NCBI GenBank assembly: GCA_023213315.1
Contig: JAKCPI010012724.1
Location: 29,956-93,955 of the forward strand
Direction of reading: 5' to 3'
Source of the DNA: Euborellia annulipes
Lineage: Eukaryota > Arthropoda > Insecta > Dermaptera > Anisolabididae
Length of the DNA stretch: 64,000 nt
The notes beneath the pieces are model-generated. The model was not told the DNA's origin and did not search any database. It saw nothing but the letters and a program-made list of their open reading frames with translations. Made by a program: the position numbers and the translations under genes. Shown here piece by piece: positions 46,535-58,100 of the stretch (the stretch's first letter is position 1; every line of letters begins with the position of its first letter).

Positions 46535-46722
46535 GCCCTCGGACCTTGGTGCAGCGGTAGGGTGTTGGCCTCCTGTACCAAGTGTCCCGTGTTCTCATCC
46601 CGTCTCATGCGCAATTTATTTCATTTTAATTGGTCACCAATAAATTGAAATAAATAGAGACTGGGGTCTAAATGGCCTCCGTTGCCGAAAAAGTCCTTAA
46701 ATAAATTTAAAAAAAAAAAAAA
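46535..46722 (+). mobile_element. tRNA-derived SINE, family A, full length with 9-bp duplication
   Basis: Best copy in the window. Box A (TTGGTGCAGCGGTAGGGTG), box B (GTGTTCTCATCCCGTC), body GGTCACCAATAAATTGAAAT, tail GGCCTCCGTTGCCGAAAAAG and poly-A. ATGAAATAA flanks both sides (46526-46534, 46723-46731). Confidence 0.85.
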
Positions 46723-46921
46723 ATGAAATAATCACATGGGAAAACGCATGTTTCTTTAATATTCCTCCTCATTGTTCCTAAGAAGTACTTCGACTAGAAC
46801 GTAACTTCATACATACGATATACAGTGGGCATCACTTTTAAGTGACCCCTAACTGTTTTGTCTTATAATTATTTCACTGGTTATTTTCAATTTTTCATGC
46901 ATATTAAAAAATATGGGGAAT

Positions 46922-47693
46922 GACTTCCCCGAGACTTTCTCGAGGTATATTCTTTTGAAATTACGTCTGGGTGTGTGTGTGAACACAATTGCTTAAAAAC
47001 CAAAGCAGCTAGAAGATGAAATTTGGTATATGCTCCTTACAAAATTGGAGTTTTTTTTTTTGGAGTAAATACGTCACTTGGAAGTAGTACTTTTCGGCTA
47101 ATAAGTTTTTTCGAAAATTTTGAAATTTTCAATTTTTTTGTTATATTATGATAAAATACTCTATTTTAAAAAGTTTTTATTCTTTGACATTTTTTTCGAA
47201 AACTGAATAGTTTTTGAAATAATCAAAGATGAGACACCTGTATGATTTTGTTTTGATTTTTTATCAAAATTAACGAAAATTTTCTTTTTCTTCTTTGATT
47301 ATTTCAAAAACTATTCAGTTTTCGGAAAAATATAAAAGAATAAAAACTTTTTAAAATAGAGTATTTTATCATAATATAACAAAGAAATTGAAAATTTCAA
47401 AATTTTCGAAAAAACTTATTAGGAAAAGTACTAGGCCTACTTCCAAGTGACGTATTTACTCCAAATGTTGATAGAAATCTACAATTTTAGTGTAAGGAGC
47501 ATATACCAAATTTCATCGATCTAGCTGCTTTGGTTTTTAAGCAATCGTGTTTACACACACACACACACACACAGACATAATGCCAAAAATGGTTTTTTTT
47601 GGACTCAGGGAGGTCTAAAACGTGGAGAAACATCAAAATCTCGAAGTCGAATTTTTTTACGATTACATAACTTTCTCTATACGAGAAAGTAAA
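46922..47693. mobile_element. 770-base foldback element
   Basis: Arms of about 330 bases pair around a centre near 47255 (for example GAGTAAATACGTCACTTGGA and its return near 47445). Ends resemble the 14194 family (ACTTTCTC...GAGAAAGT), so it is a distant cousin. An ORF at 47487-47714 on the minus strand is a by-product. Confidence 0.75.
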
Positions 47694-47885
47694 AATAAAC
47701 AATGAAATAATCACATGAGATGGAGTCTATTTAATAGTGGGCCACACTGTATGTAGAACGTATATAAGAGGAAAGTATTCTGTCTAATGTTAGACAGTAC
47801 CGGTTATGACATTACTCATACTCCAGATCGCCGATCCCCTTTAAAAAAAAAAGATTTAGTTAAGAGCGAGGAAATGTGAACCATT

Positions 47886-48130
47886 AGGCCTGTGTGATTA
47901 GGGCGTCCTTGGGGGCCCAAGGGCCCCCAACGCATGCGCATTAAGGAAAAGCGAATTACTTTTCGTTACTGAGCATGTGATCTTCCTCACTACGCATGCG
48001 CCGGTCGCCCAAGGACATCTGACGCATGCGTATTAAGAAAAAGCTTATTGCTTTTCGTTACTGAGCATGCGACCTTTCTTACTACGCATGCGCCGGACGC
48101 CCACGGACTCTTAATCGAACAGACCTAATA
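47886..48130. mobile_element. TIR element with a tandem pair rich in GCATGCGC
   Basis: Ends ATTAGGCCTGTGTGATTAGG and its diverged complement at about 48100-48130. The interior is two direct copies of a roughly 92-base unit (from about 47926 and 48016). Each holds ACGCATGCG, GAGCATG and TACGCATGCGCC, giving six GCATG palindromes in 170 bases. Confidence 0.65.
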
Positions 48131-50900
48131 TGAAAGTAGCACAAAAATAATAGGTAACATACGGAATCAGGAAAAAATACATCTGTCCGTTTAAGTTTTA
48201 TATCTTTTTAGAAATATTTCAAATTGTCTGTTTTTTTCATTGACCTACAAAATGTTAGTTTTCATTAGTTGAATTAATTTCATTAAGTATCTTTATGCAA
48301 GAAAGGAAAACAAGTTACCCTGAAATTTTACCACCACTTATGAATATAACATTTGATCCTAATAAAATAAATTCACAGAAATATAAATATTTTAATTTAT
48401 TGGCAATTAAATTTGGACTATATTTTCAATCGGTTCAATTTATTTTCCTTAGGCAACGAATTTATTATAATATTCATCTGGATTCTGGATGCTAAGTCCA
48501 AGCACAAAAACTCTGAGTCACTTGCAATTATATTGCAAATGCACTTTTAGTCCAAAGGCAGCTTCTCCCCTATCAGAGTTGCTCCCACAAAGGCTTCTTG
48601 CACGTCCTATCAAAAAATAAATAACTTAAAAAAATACCCGCCAAGAGCTAGTTTTTGCTCCTGAGGAACTTTTTAAAAAAACAAAAAAAAACCATGCTCA
48701 AATAAAAAGACCCATCCAAAAAAAAAAAAAAAAAATTAAAAAATTCTTATACATCCATCCATTTTTCAATCAAAGCTTTTAATTCACAATTCATACAGGA
48801 ATATTTAAAAAATAACAGTATTTTACATTATTTGCAGGAACTTTTTTTTTTGGAAATTTCGCAATTATGTTATGGTGGAAGAAAGAATTTTAAAATGAAA
48901 TCTTTAATTTCGTTCAAGAATAATTTCCAATCTATTATCTTGAAATAATTATAAAATTCATTTTATTATTTGACTGATTTAATTTTTAAGAAATTTTTTT
49001 TAAAATTATTTTATTTGTTTTTTTCAATTCTGGCTTTTCGGGCCTCTCTTAAATGTTAACGAACTTAGAAAAGGATTATACAAAAGCTGTTCGGAACAGC
49101 ATCTGTTTTGGTAAAAACAAATAAATAATCCTTGCGATCCTTTTTTCTTCAAAAATATATAAATACGAATAATCTTTAAAAAAAAAAAAATCAATCTATC
49201 CCAAAAGAGTGTTAGAGATAAAATTGGGAAAATTGAAAAGCATTTACATATATGACAATATATAAGTAAAAAATAATTTTCAAATTTTGCAAAGAATTCA
49301 CTTTCGCTCCTCTTAGGTTTTTATTTTTAATAATAAAGAATATTAATCATTCCATTTTGCAAAACTTTTATTTATTTATAAATAAACTTAAAATTTTTAA
49401 TAAAATACTAAACTTATTTTAAATATACTTTTTTGTTATAAACATACTAATTAAAATAACTGTTTTCGATGTAAAATCTTATTCAACTTTTAAGTATAAA
49501 TTACTAGTCTCCCTCCTAGAGCCCCCCCCCCCCCCATCCCTCCTTCTTCCAAAAGAATAAATTTTACATAATAGACTATATAAAATATTTTTATAATTTC
49601 TAATAGTATTTAAAATTTTTATACCATGTCTCACTCTATATTCCATATTTCTCTTTATTTATAATTTCGGGGGGGGGGGGGGGAGACTATTATCGGCCCT
49701 GAATCACATCACATAATAAAATGATAAGATATGTATATTAAAATAAATTTTAGTAATGAAGGTTTCTTTATTACAAGACAGAGTGCTTTTTACAAGCTAC
49801 TTGAACATGAATGGAGAAACTGGTCCTTAAACCCAGGTTGAAATGTCAATAAAAGACAATTAAAATTAAAACTTTACTAATATTATTTATAATTTTTGTT
49901 TGAAAAAATAATCACATTCCTTTTATTATTAAATAAATATATGAATATAATTGCGATATATTCCTATAAAAGCATTAAGAACAACAAAGCAATAATACAG
50001 AGCAAATTTATTTATTTATTTATTATTGATAATTTATAAATCTAAATATATTTATGTATATTAACTTAGGAATACTGGTTTGCAGAGTAGATATTCTTTA
50101 ATTGCTATTGCCTTTCACATCCTTGCATTTGCACGCTTTGACTTTTATGTAACCCTTTCCCATATTCATTCCTACTTAACACACTCACACACTCATTCAC
50201 ACAAAAACAAAAAAAAAAGAGGCCGCAAAAAAAAAATTAAATGTCATTTTTCTATTCATTTTTTGTACTAAAATAAAAAAAAATAAAATAAAATAAAAAT
50301 ATCTATCTCAGTTTAGTGGGTGTATCAATTGACATTAAAAAAAAAATTGAGGATCTAAAAAAACTCTTTGTCTGCCAATTTGTAGTTAATTAGATTGATG
50401 CATTTATATACATACTAATTCTAGTTTTTTACATTTTCTCTGCTGTGATTGGACGTGGCAGCACATATCAGCGCCTCTCTGTCTCTCTCTTTGCAGAGGC
50501 GTTATATATATATTTATATATATATTACGTGTTTTCTTTTCTCTCTTCCTGATAAATACTCAAAAAAAAAAAAAAACTTTCTGTTATCAACTATATATTT
50601 AACAATTATATGTATATATATATACTGTAATATATGACTAAATATACAATTAATTAATAATCTTTATATTTTCTTTTAATCCCCACTCTTAATTTCTACT
50701 TGCTCAAAACATAGCCCTATTAAATAGTTTTTAGAAAAAACCCAAACATTGTATGACAATTAGATATATCAGTAAATAATCTATTCTTAAAATTTTTTTT
50801 GTTTTCAGCGACCTAGTCAGGAGACCAAGTTTTTTCGTTTGACCAAAATTTTTTGTAAAAAACTATTTATAAATACCCTTGAAAATGAAAAATCATAACG
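48131..50900. other. Intergenic AT-rich DNA with oligo-C/G and SINE fragments
   Basis: An inverted pair TAGTCTCCC with 14 C (49505-49537) and 15 G then GAGACTATTA (49668-49690) marks a decayed element. A family B tail fragment (CACACTCACACACTCATTCA) lies at 50178-50200. No gene-like frame is seen. Confidence 0.4.
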
Positions 50901-50934
50901 TCATGTAGATTCATTTGTAATTTTATTATTTCAG

Positions 50935-51015
50935 TTTATGGCTCCGATGAAGGCATTTTGTACCCTAACAAGACTATTTGCCACTTGTGGGTGTGGGCCC
51001 CTGAGCTATTTGTTT
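50935..51015 (+). CDS. Possible orphan exon with a CUB-like segment
   Basis: After a good acceptor (TTATTATTTCAG at 50923-50934), a short frame reads YGSDEGILYPNKTICHLWVW and stops soon after, at 51018. The pattern Gly-x-Leu-x-x-Pro-Asn-x-x-x-x-Cys-x-x-x-Trp recalls a CUB domain. No partner exons were found, so it may be a gene fragment or chance. Confidence 0.2.
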
Positions 51016-51136
51016 AGATACTTCTACTACTCTTATGTTACTGATTTGGAATTATTGATTATAAAATTATGTAAGATAGTCAAGATATCAGGCTTTCAGG
51101 GGATGTTTCAATCTTTATTATATCTTTCATAGGAAG

Positions 51137-51393
51137 CAGGGGCGTATATAGAAATTTTTTTCGGGGGGCCCGAACTCAAAAATTTTTCTGTGGAAAATTT
51201 TTTTTTTCAAGAAACTATATTTTTTTCACACGAAATTTTTTGCGGAACATTTTTTCTATTGCGGAACCAAAGTTGTCCATCCTGCGGAAAAATTTGTTGC
51301 GCTGATGTCTGTATATCCCTATATATGTATATGTGTTTGGGAAATTTCGGGGGGGCCCGGGCCCCCTCGGCCCCCCCCATAAATACGCCCCTG
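51137..51393. mobile_element. hAT-type miniature element with exact 8-bp duplication
   Basis: Ends CAGGGGCGTATATAG and ATAAATACGCCCCTG; ATAGGAAG flanks both sides exactly (51129-51136, 51394-51401). It carries GGGGGGCCCG and GGGGGGCCCGGGCCCCC runs and TGCGGAAAATTTTT repeats like those in the 3774 element. Confidence 0.87.
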
Positions 51394-52118
51394 ATAGGAA
51401 GGACAAAAAAAATCCCCAAAAAAAAACTGCCGATCTTTGCCCCACCTTACTCTATAGATTTGAAGAATTTCGCGGGGGGGGAGGGGGGGGGGCTCGGCAA
51501 ATGACATCTATTGGGACCTTCAAACTCAATAATTTAATACATTTTTGATAAACATAGGAAAAGGTGTGGCAATCTGTCACATTAAAAATTTGCGCTTCAA
51601 AATTTAATATATATATATACTCTGTGATTTTAATCATATTGTCCAAAATCGCGCCATTAATTTGTTTAAATATTAAATGCTTTTACAATTATAAAAATTT
51701 TAACTAAATTTTAATATACAAACTCTATAATATTTATATTTTTTTAACAGAATAATAAGTTTACAAAAAGCACGTGTCATGTGACGGAGATCAGTGACAG
51801 TCGGGAAACAGTGTCATCTGATTCATTCAAAAATAAATTGTGTTTTAAAGTTTAAGTAACCTTTTTTTTTCTTTCATAACGCTCATAAAAATAAACGAAG
51901 GTAAACAAATTTTATCATTAATGATTTTTTATTATTAAAATATAGATTTTGTTAAATTTATATATATATATATAAATTCAATTGAGAATTTAGGTTAGCA
52001 TTAGTTATATCAGCAAAATGTTAAAATTCATTCATCCAGACAGAATTTTAAATTTCTATGAGTTTCAGAATTTTAAAAAAGAAAAAAAATTCGACGTTTA
52101 TTATTTATTAAAAAAAAA

Positions 52119-52200
52119 ATTTAATACAAAAATGTGGTCTATAATTAAAAATTCTCCTAATAATAATATTTTAAACCACAAAAGCTTTAATAAACACGTT
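52119..52200 (+). repeat. Copy of the dispersed repeat tail upstream of CDK7
   Basis: TGTGGTCTATAATTAAAAATT through CCACAAAAGCTTTAATAAACA matches 24067-24135 closely. It lies 150-230 bases before the CDK7 start. Confidence 0.5.
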
Positions 52201-52355
52201 CTAGTGTTTATTAGCTGAACTTTGTAAAATTTTAAAATAATTATGATGAAAAATTTTAATTTTATGAGATAGGTCCAATTTCCAAATACTTTTTTCATTT
52301 TTTACCTAGAGAATCTAAATGTGTTGTTATAATTTTTGGTATTTATCTTTCAGAA

Positions 52356-53345
52356 ATGGAAAAGAAATCATTACGTTATAGAAAAATAGAATTTCTTGGC
52401 GAAGGTCAATTTGCAACTGTATATAAGGCTTGTGACATCGAAACAAATACAATTGTAGCTGTTAAAAAAATTAAAATTGGAAATAAAGAAGAGCTTAAAG
52501 ATGGAATTAACAGAACAGCATTACGAGAAATTAAACTTTTAAGAGAATTAAAACATCAAAATATCATCAATCTTATGGATGTTTTCGGACACAAATCAGA
52601 TGTTTCACTCGTCTTCGATTTTATGGATACCGATTTAGAAGTTATCATTAAAGATAATAATATCGTCTTAACACCGGCAAATATCAAATCCTATATGCTA
52701 ATGACTTTACAAGGATTGGAGTATTTACATAATAATTGGATCCTGCATCGAGATTTAAAGCCAAATAATCTTTTAGTCAACGCTAAAGGTGTCCTAAAAA
52801 TTGGAGATTTTGGTTTGGCTAGATTTTTTGGATCACCAAATCGAGTATACACACATCAAGTTGTAACTCGTTGGTATCGATGCCCAGAACTTCTTTATGG
52901 AGCAAAAAATTATGGAAAAGGTGTTGATATGTGGGCGGTTGGTTGTATATTAGCAGAACTTCTCCTACGTGTTCCATTCTTCCCAGGGGATTCAGATTTA
53001 GATCAGTTAATGCGAATCTTTCAAGTTTTGGGCACCCCAACTGAACAAACCTGGCCCGGGATGTCAGGACTATTCGATTATATTAAATTTAAACCATTCC
53101 CTGGAACTCCTTTAAGGGATATCTTCACGGCGGCTGGAAATGATCTTCTACTTCTCCTAGAACAACTTCTAGCAATTAATCCTTTAGAGAGATGTTCTTG
53201 TGAACAAGCTCTCCAATTGCCATACTTTAGTAATAAACCATATCCAACACTCGGACACAATTTGCCAATACCAAGCAGTGTAATTAAAAATAATTCTAGG
53301 CCGATTAAAAGAAAATTAAGTGATTTAGATGACGGATTTAATTAG
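52356..53345 (+). CDS. Cdk7: Cyclin-dependent kinase 7 (CAK catalytic subunit), 329 aa, uninterrupted
   Basis: The whole kinase is in one frame. Seen: glycine loop [11 protein letters not shown] (15-25), catalytic Lys37 (VAVKKIK), the CDK7 signature helix NRTALREIK (52-60), catalytic loop HRDLKPNN (131-138), DFG (151-153), and activation segment [18 protein letters not shown], with Ser160 and Thr166 in place of the two phosphosites of human CDK7 (164 and 170). [19 protein letters not shown] follows. The C-terminus is a short basic tail ([10 protein letters not shown]), somewhat shorter than in human (346 residues). With cyclin H and MAT1 it activates cell-cycle CDKs, and within TFIIH it phosphorylates the RNA polymerase II tail. 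An acceptor-like TTTATCTTTCAG ends four bases before ATG, so an intron in the 5' UTR is possible. DDX56 follows on the same strand 1.8 kb later. Confidence 0.97.
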   Translation: MEKKSLRYRKIEFLGEGQFATVYKACDIETNTIVAVKKIKIGNKEELKDGINRTALREIKLLRELKHQNIINLMDVFGHKSDVSLVFDFMDTDLEVIIKDNNIVLTPANIKSYMLMTLQGLEYLHNNWILHRDLKPNNLLVNAKGVLKIGDFGLARFFGSPNRVYTHQVVTRWYRCPELLYGAKNYGKGVDMWAVGCILAELLLRVPFFPGDSDLDQLMRIFQVLGTPTEQTWPGMSGLFDYIKFKPFPGTPLRDIFTAAGNDLLLLLEQLLAINPLERCSCEQALQLPYFSNKPYPTLGHNLPIPSSVIKNNSRPIKRKLSDLDDGFN

Positions 53346-53612
53346 AATGTTTTTTATTTTAAAAATGTTTTAATCTCTTCTCGTCCGTTACATAATGCAG
53401 AAATAGACCAGCGTTATTGTTCAACAATGGTATTTTCAAAATTATATCATAATTCATTTTTTATGGCCAATTATTGTTTTACATTTAATTTTTAAAGACT
53501 GTATATATATATCATTTAATACTTAATTTTTTTTAAGTCAATTTATTTACTTTCCCATGGAATATTAATTTGAAATTAGATAAAACAAAAAGCGACTGGA
53601 TTTATTAATATT

Positions 53613-53618
53613 AATAAA
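53613..53618 (+). terminator. Possible poly(A) signal AATAAA of CDK7
   Basis: AATAAA about 270 bases after the CDK7 stop. Plausible, but such hexamers are frequent in this AT-rich sequence. Confidence 0.3.
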
Positions 53619-53978
53619 TTATTCAAACCTTATCTTAAAAACTATGGGTATCACAAAGGCCCATATTTTCATGAGGATCTGAAAGATGAAACATTCTTAT
53701 TAAAAGGCTCAATAAAATTTACAATAAAAAATACAATTTCAGTCATTCAAAAAAGTACTTATCAGTAAAAATCTACCCGCTTTTTGATTTACCTAATTAA
53801 ATATTAATTAAAAAACATTGGTTTAAAATTGTAATATATTTAAATTCTACAGTTGTTTCCGGAAGTAGAATAACTATCATTTTATTCCTTTCTCTATCAA
53901 GGTAAATAATTCATTATGTAGGCAAACACAATTTTAATAATTACCTAGAAATTCAAAAAAATTATTATGTATTATATA

Positions 53979-54104
53979 CAGTCGAACCTCGCTTAGCAAA
54001 CACCTCTCATAAAGTGCAATTCGCATAACGAGCAAAATAATTTGTAAAAAATTGACTTGATTAAAGATGGATCGAATTATGCTCGTTAAGCGAGGTTCCA
54101 TAGG
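53979..54104. mobile_element. 126-base pogo-like miniature element
   Basis: CAGTCGAACCTCGCTTAGC starts it after TATA, and the right end GCTCGTTAAGCGAGGTTCCA is its complement. Middle phrase TTCGCATAACGAGC matches the 2365 element. Non-coding. Confidence 0.7.
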
Positions 54105-54485
54105 TGAATATTTTATAATTTAACTGTATAAATAATTTATTTTATTTTATTTTTATATATTATACATTATTTATAGTAACCCTGTTTATATTATAAATAT
54201 TATATTGGATTTATTCATCATTTTTTAAAGATACCTCTACAGTTTATATATATCTATATGTATATATTTCACTAATAAATAATTTTTATTGATAATTATT
54301 TATTGTTTACATAAGTATTACCCCTCTCCCCCTCTATAAGTCTTTCATATTATTTTTGAGTTTTTGCAGATAATTTGCAGATAAAAATCTGCATTTTCAG
54401 CCCTAAGTTATGTAAAATTAAACTAACAAGTAAGTGGAGCTTTGTGAACAATAAAATGAGGAAACTGCCCAGTTGACGCAGGTTT

Positions 54486-54794
54486 TTGTGCAGTCCAGCT
54501 GCCTGTGCAAAAGTTTCTACTTTTGCGCAGTTCCTTCAGTTTATCGCTCAGTTTCTGCAGTTCTGCCTGTGCCAGCGTGTTGTCCACCTATTTCATAATA
54601 ATGAATATAATAGATGCCCTCGTTTCATCGAGACCTACCATAATTTGCCCGAATTATGGGTCGTTTCTTGTAATGCATATTCAAATCACGTGAAAAAAGA
54701 GGCGGTATACAAAGTACAGCAATTGCTGCTCTTCTTTCAGAAAACTTTACAGTTTTTTACTGAGATATTTACACAGGAAAACTGTGCGCCTTAG
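54486..54794 (+). pseudogene. MADF-like domain fragment, probably from a transposon
   Basis: A 102-residue frame contains FIETYHNLPELWVVSC followed by NAYSNHVKKEAVYKVQQLL. This is the pattern of a MADF DNA-binding domain (Phe-Ile-x-x-Tyr...Pro-x-Leu-Trp...Tyr...Lys-x-x-Ala). MADF proteins are encoded by PIF/Harbinger-type transposons and by host regulators. No start, second domain or introns are evident, so I treat it as a relic. Confidence 0.35.
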
Positions 54795-55167
54795 AAGGGG
54801 AATCGTTTTCATAATTTTTTAAAACATATTCGATGAATCTCGTTTGAAAAATGGCGCTTTCATTGCCAATTTCAAAAACAAAATTTAATACCAGAAAAGA
54901 TTCAAATTAATACTTTATTTAATTAAAAAAAAAATTATTTTCATTATATTTAAATCAACTCTATTTATTTGCCAAAAAAAAATTAAATATTTTTTTTCTT
55001 TAGAGTTTTTATATTTTTCAAGTTTAAATAACTGATAACGTGTTCATCTCACTATTAAAAAAAATCTGTGAAAAATAAACCACGTGAAATAAATTTTTTC
55101 TAATTTTATTTTTTTATATTTACACTCTTATAAAATAAAATTTTTTCTAATTATTTAATAATTAAAA

Positions 55168-58100
55168 ATGAGTGACGATGAAGAAATAACAAAACAATTC
55201 CATGAAATGGAATTAGATGATAGGATTTTGAAGGTATGAAATTTTAAAAAAGAAACTGCATTTTTTATTTTTTTAAATTATTTGATTTATTTATTTCCAA
55301 GGCGATTGCAAAATTAGGGTGGGTAGAACCAACACTTATACAAGAAAAAGCGATTCCTTTATTATTAGAAGGAAAAGATGTTCTCTGCAGAGCAAGAACA
55401 GGTTCAGGAAAAACAGGCGCCTATGCAATTCCAGTTATTCAAAAAATACTAACCAATAAAAAGGTAAAAGAAAAACTTTATTTCATTTCATTTATTTAAT
55501 TCATACTTTTGTTGTTACCCACTCTCAAAGTTGACAGATGACCCGAAACGCAACATTTAGACATTGTGACTGATATTTTTGTGTATCCGAATCATACTGG
55601 CAAATTTTTATTTCATAAAGATATTAGTTTGATATAGACATTTTAAGTTACTTTTAGAAATTTTTAAACCAAAACATGTCAAGCATAATAATCTATATTT
55701 TCTTTGAAATATTGTTAAGAATTATTTTTGTAATTACTTCATAACAAATTTTATTGGAGAGTGGAGATGAAGGCAACAAAACAAAAGCTTATGATTTCCT
55801 GTTCTACCACAATTTCATTAGCTATAATATTTGTATGGAAAATTTATTACCATCAGAACATTATTCGTCTTTTTGATGAGTGTGATGTATACTAAAAACA
55901 ACGATGAAGGAAATTTTTAATCATTTTTTGTTAACTGCTTCACATCTTTTCTAGTATCAATAATAAGTTTTCTTTAATCATTTGATAACATACATAGATC
56001 TTTATGGCTATTACATAATAACCAGCAGTTACAAATATTAAATATATTTTTTAAAATAAGTCTTTATACATATCAATTTATTAATATAAACCTTAATTTT
56101 CTTTTTTTTTTAGATTGACTCAGAACAACAAATAAAAGCTCTAATTTTAGCACCGAGTAAAGAATTGTGCAATCAAATTTATTCAAATTTTTTAGATTTG
56201 ACTATAAAATGTTCTCGCGACATTAGAGTAGTTGACATATCAGCAATGGTAAGTTAATATATAAATATATACTCCATTTGGAAATAAATATATATATATA
56301 TTTAGCCGTTAACTAAATCCAGACTATTTTTAATATATTTTTAGATATACTCATATATATATATATATGTATATATATAGGGTGTATATATAGAGTAAGT
56401 ATATTTTCCCTCTTTTACCCAATAATAGACCCAATTATAGAAAAGGCTGTTTTTTCTTTTTTTTGTGATTTTGCACAAAATCTTTTCATTATTTTTTTTT
56501 ATGGAAATGTATGTGGCTGATACTCAAAAAAATTCGAAATCGAGTTCCTTAATGATTTCTGCAGAGCAAGTTTGGCAATTATGAAATTTTTTTTTATAAA
56601 AACTACTGTACTAGATGTACCAAGTTATGAAACAAATTTATTTCATATATGATAAACAGAAAGATTCCCTCACTCAAAGAGAATCATGAACATGAAAAAT
56701 TCCTTACTAATTGTTTGTTATCTTACTTTAATACGATAGTAATGGCTGTATCTACATGAGCCTCATTTTCGAATTTTTTTTCCAAACTCAAAAAGTTGAG
56801 GACCTCTATAATATTTTAATCAAACAAAACAAACTAGGACTTGTTCAAAAAAAAAAAAAATCAATCAACTCAGTAAAGCCATTTTCGATTATTTTAGAGA
56901 ATCAGCCATGTAATGTGGTTACATTTCTTTCATTTTTTATTTCTTTTGTTAATTGTTCTGTATTATTTTAAATTTGTATTCGAGTTTGTTTTAATCTAAC
57001 AACCGAGGATTTGTGCCTCCAAGCGGGTTTTTGTTCGTTATAAATTTATTTATTTTATTTTTATAAGCAAAATCGAATTCAGAGAGGGTTGGATATTTTG
57101 CCTTACTCATTTCCTCACCTTACTCATTTAATAAATAAGAACCATAAGAATGAATTATTCATTTTCATAATTTCTACCCTGATTTATTTTGTTCCAGGAA
57201 TCTGTGTCTGCCCAAAAGCCTCTTCTGGTAGAGAAACCTGATATAGTGATAGCTACGCCCACTCGAGCTCTCCGTCATCTTAAAGCTCAAACAATGAATA
57301 TAAAAGAATCTTTAGAACTTCTTGTTATTGATGAAGCTGATCTTATTTTTTCTTTTGGATATGAAGATGATGTTAAAGATGTTTTAAAGTAATCATAGTA
57401 CTTTTTCTTAAAATTTTCATAAAGCTTGCCAAACTCTCTATCTATTAACGCATTTGGTATAATAATTTATTTGAATATATAAATTAAAACTAGATTTTTG
57501 ATTTTGATTTGTGTTCTATTTATAATTAAGATATTAAAACTTAATTATAAATAAAATATGAATTTAAAAAAATCTAGTTTTAATTTATACCTTAAATTCC
57601 CTGAAAAAATAATTTTTTCCGCTTCTTTTTTAAAAGATTTATTTATTTTATACTATCATCTCACTTCTAATAAGTGTATGTGAAGTATGTGAATGGCGAC
57701 CGTGAGTTACCCGTGCTAAGGCTGGCATTTCTTCCTTTCTTTTATGTCAGCCTTTTCCTCTTTTCCATGTTAAGCGTCAGGCCGTGAGACGAGTCGACTT
57801 GCTTTTCTCTCGTTCTCATTTTTCTTTGTAAATTAATTTTGCCAACCCCACTTAGGGATAAGACCAAGATAGAAGAAGAATATTTATTTTCACTAATCTT
57901 AAGGAAATGGATTTGCAGCCAGGAGAATAAAAAAAAAAAAAAAAAAAACTATTTTAGTTTTTTTCGGTCGACGTTTCGGACGCCAATCACGTCCTTCCTC
58001 GAGACCAAAGATTGTTAAAAAGCACACATGGATTTTGTTGTGGCATGTATAAAATATTTGAATCCAATTTGGAAAAAATAACGCACAGCGAGCTCTTCTC

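Noticed and set aside
48295..48495. 66-aa ORF on +
   Set aside because: No signal, domain or splice context; typical AT-rich chance frame.
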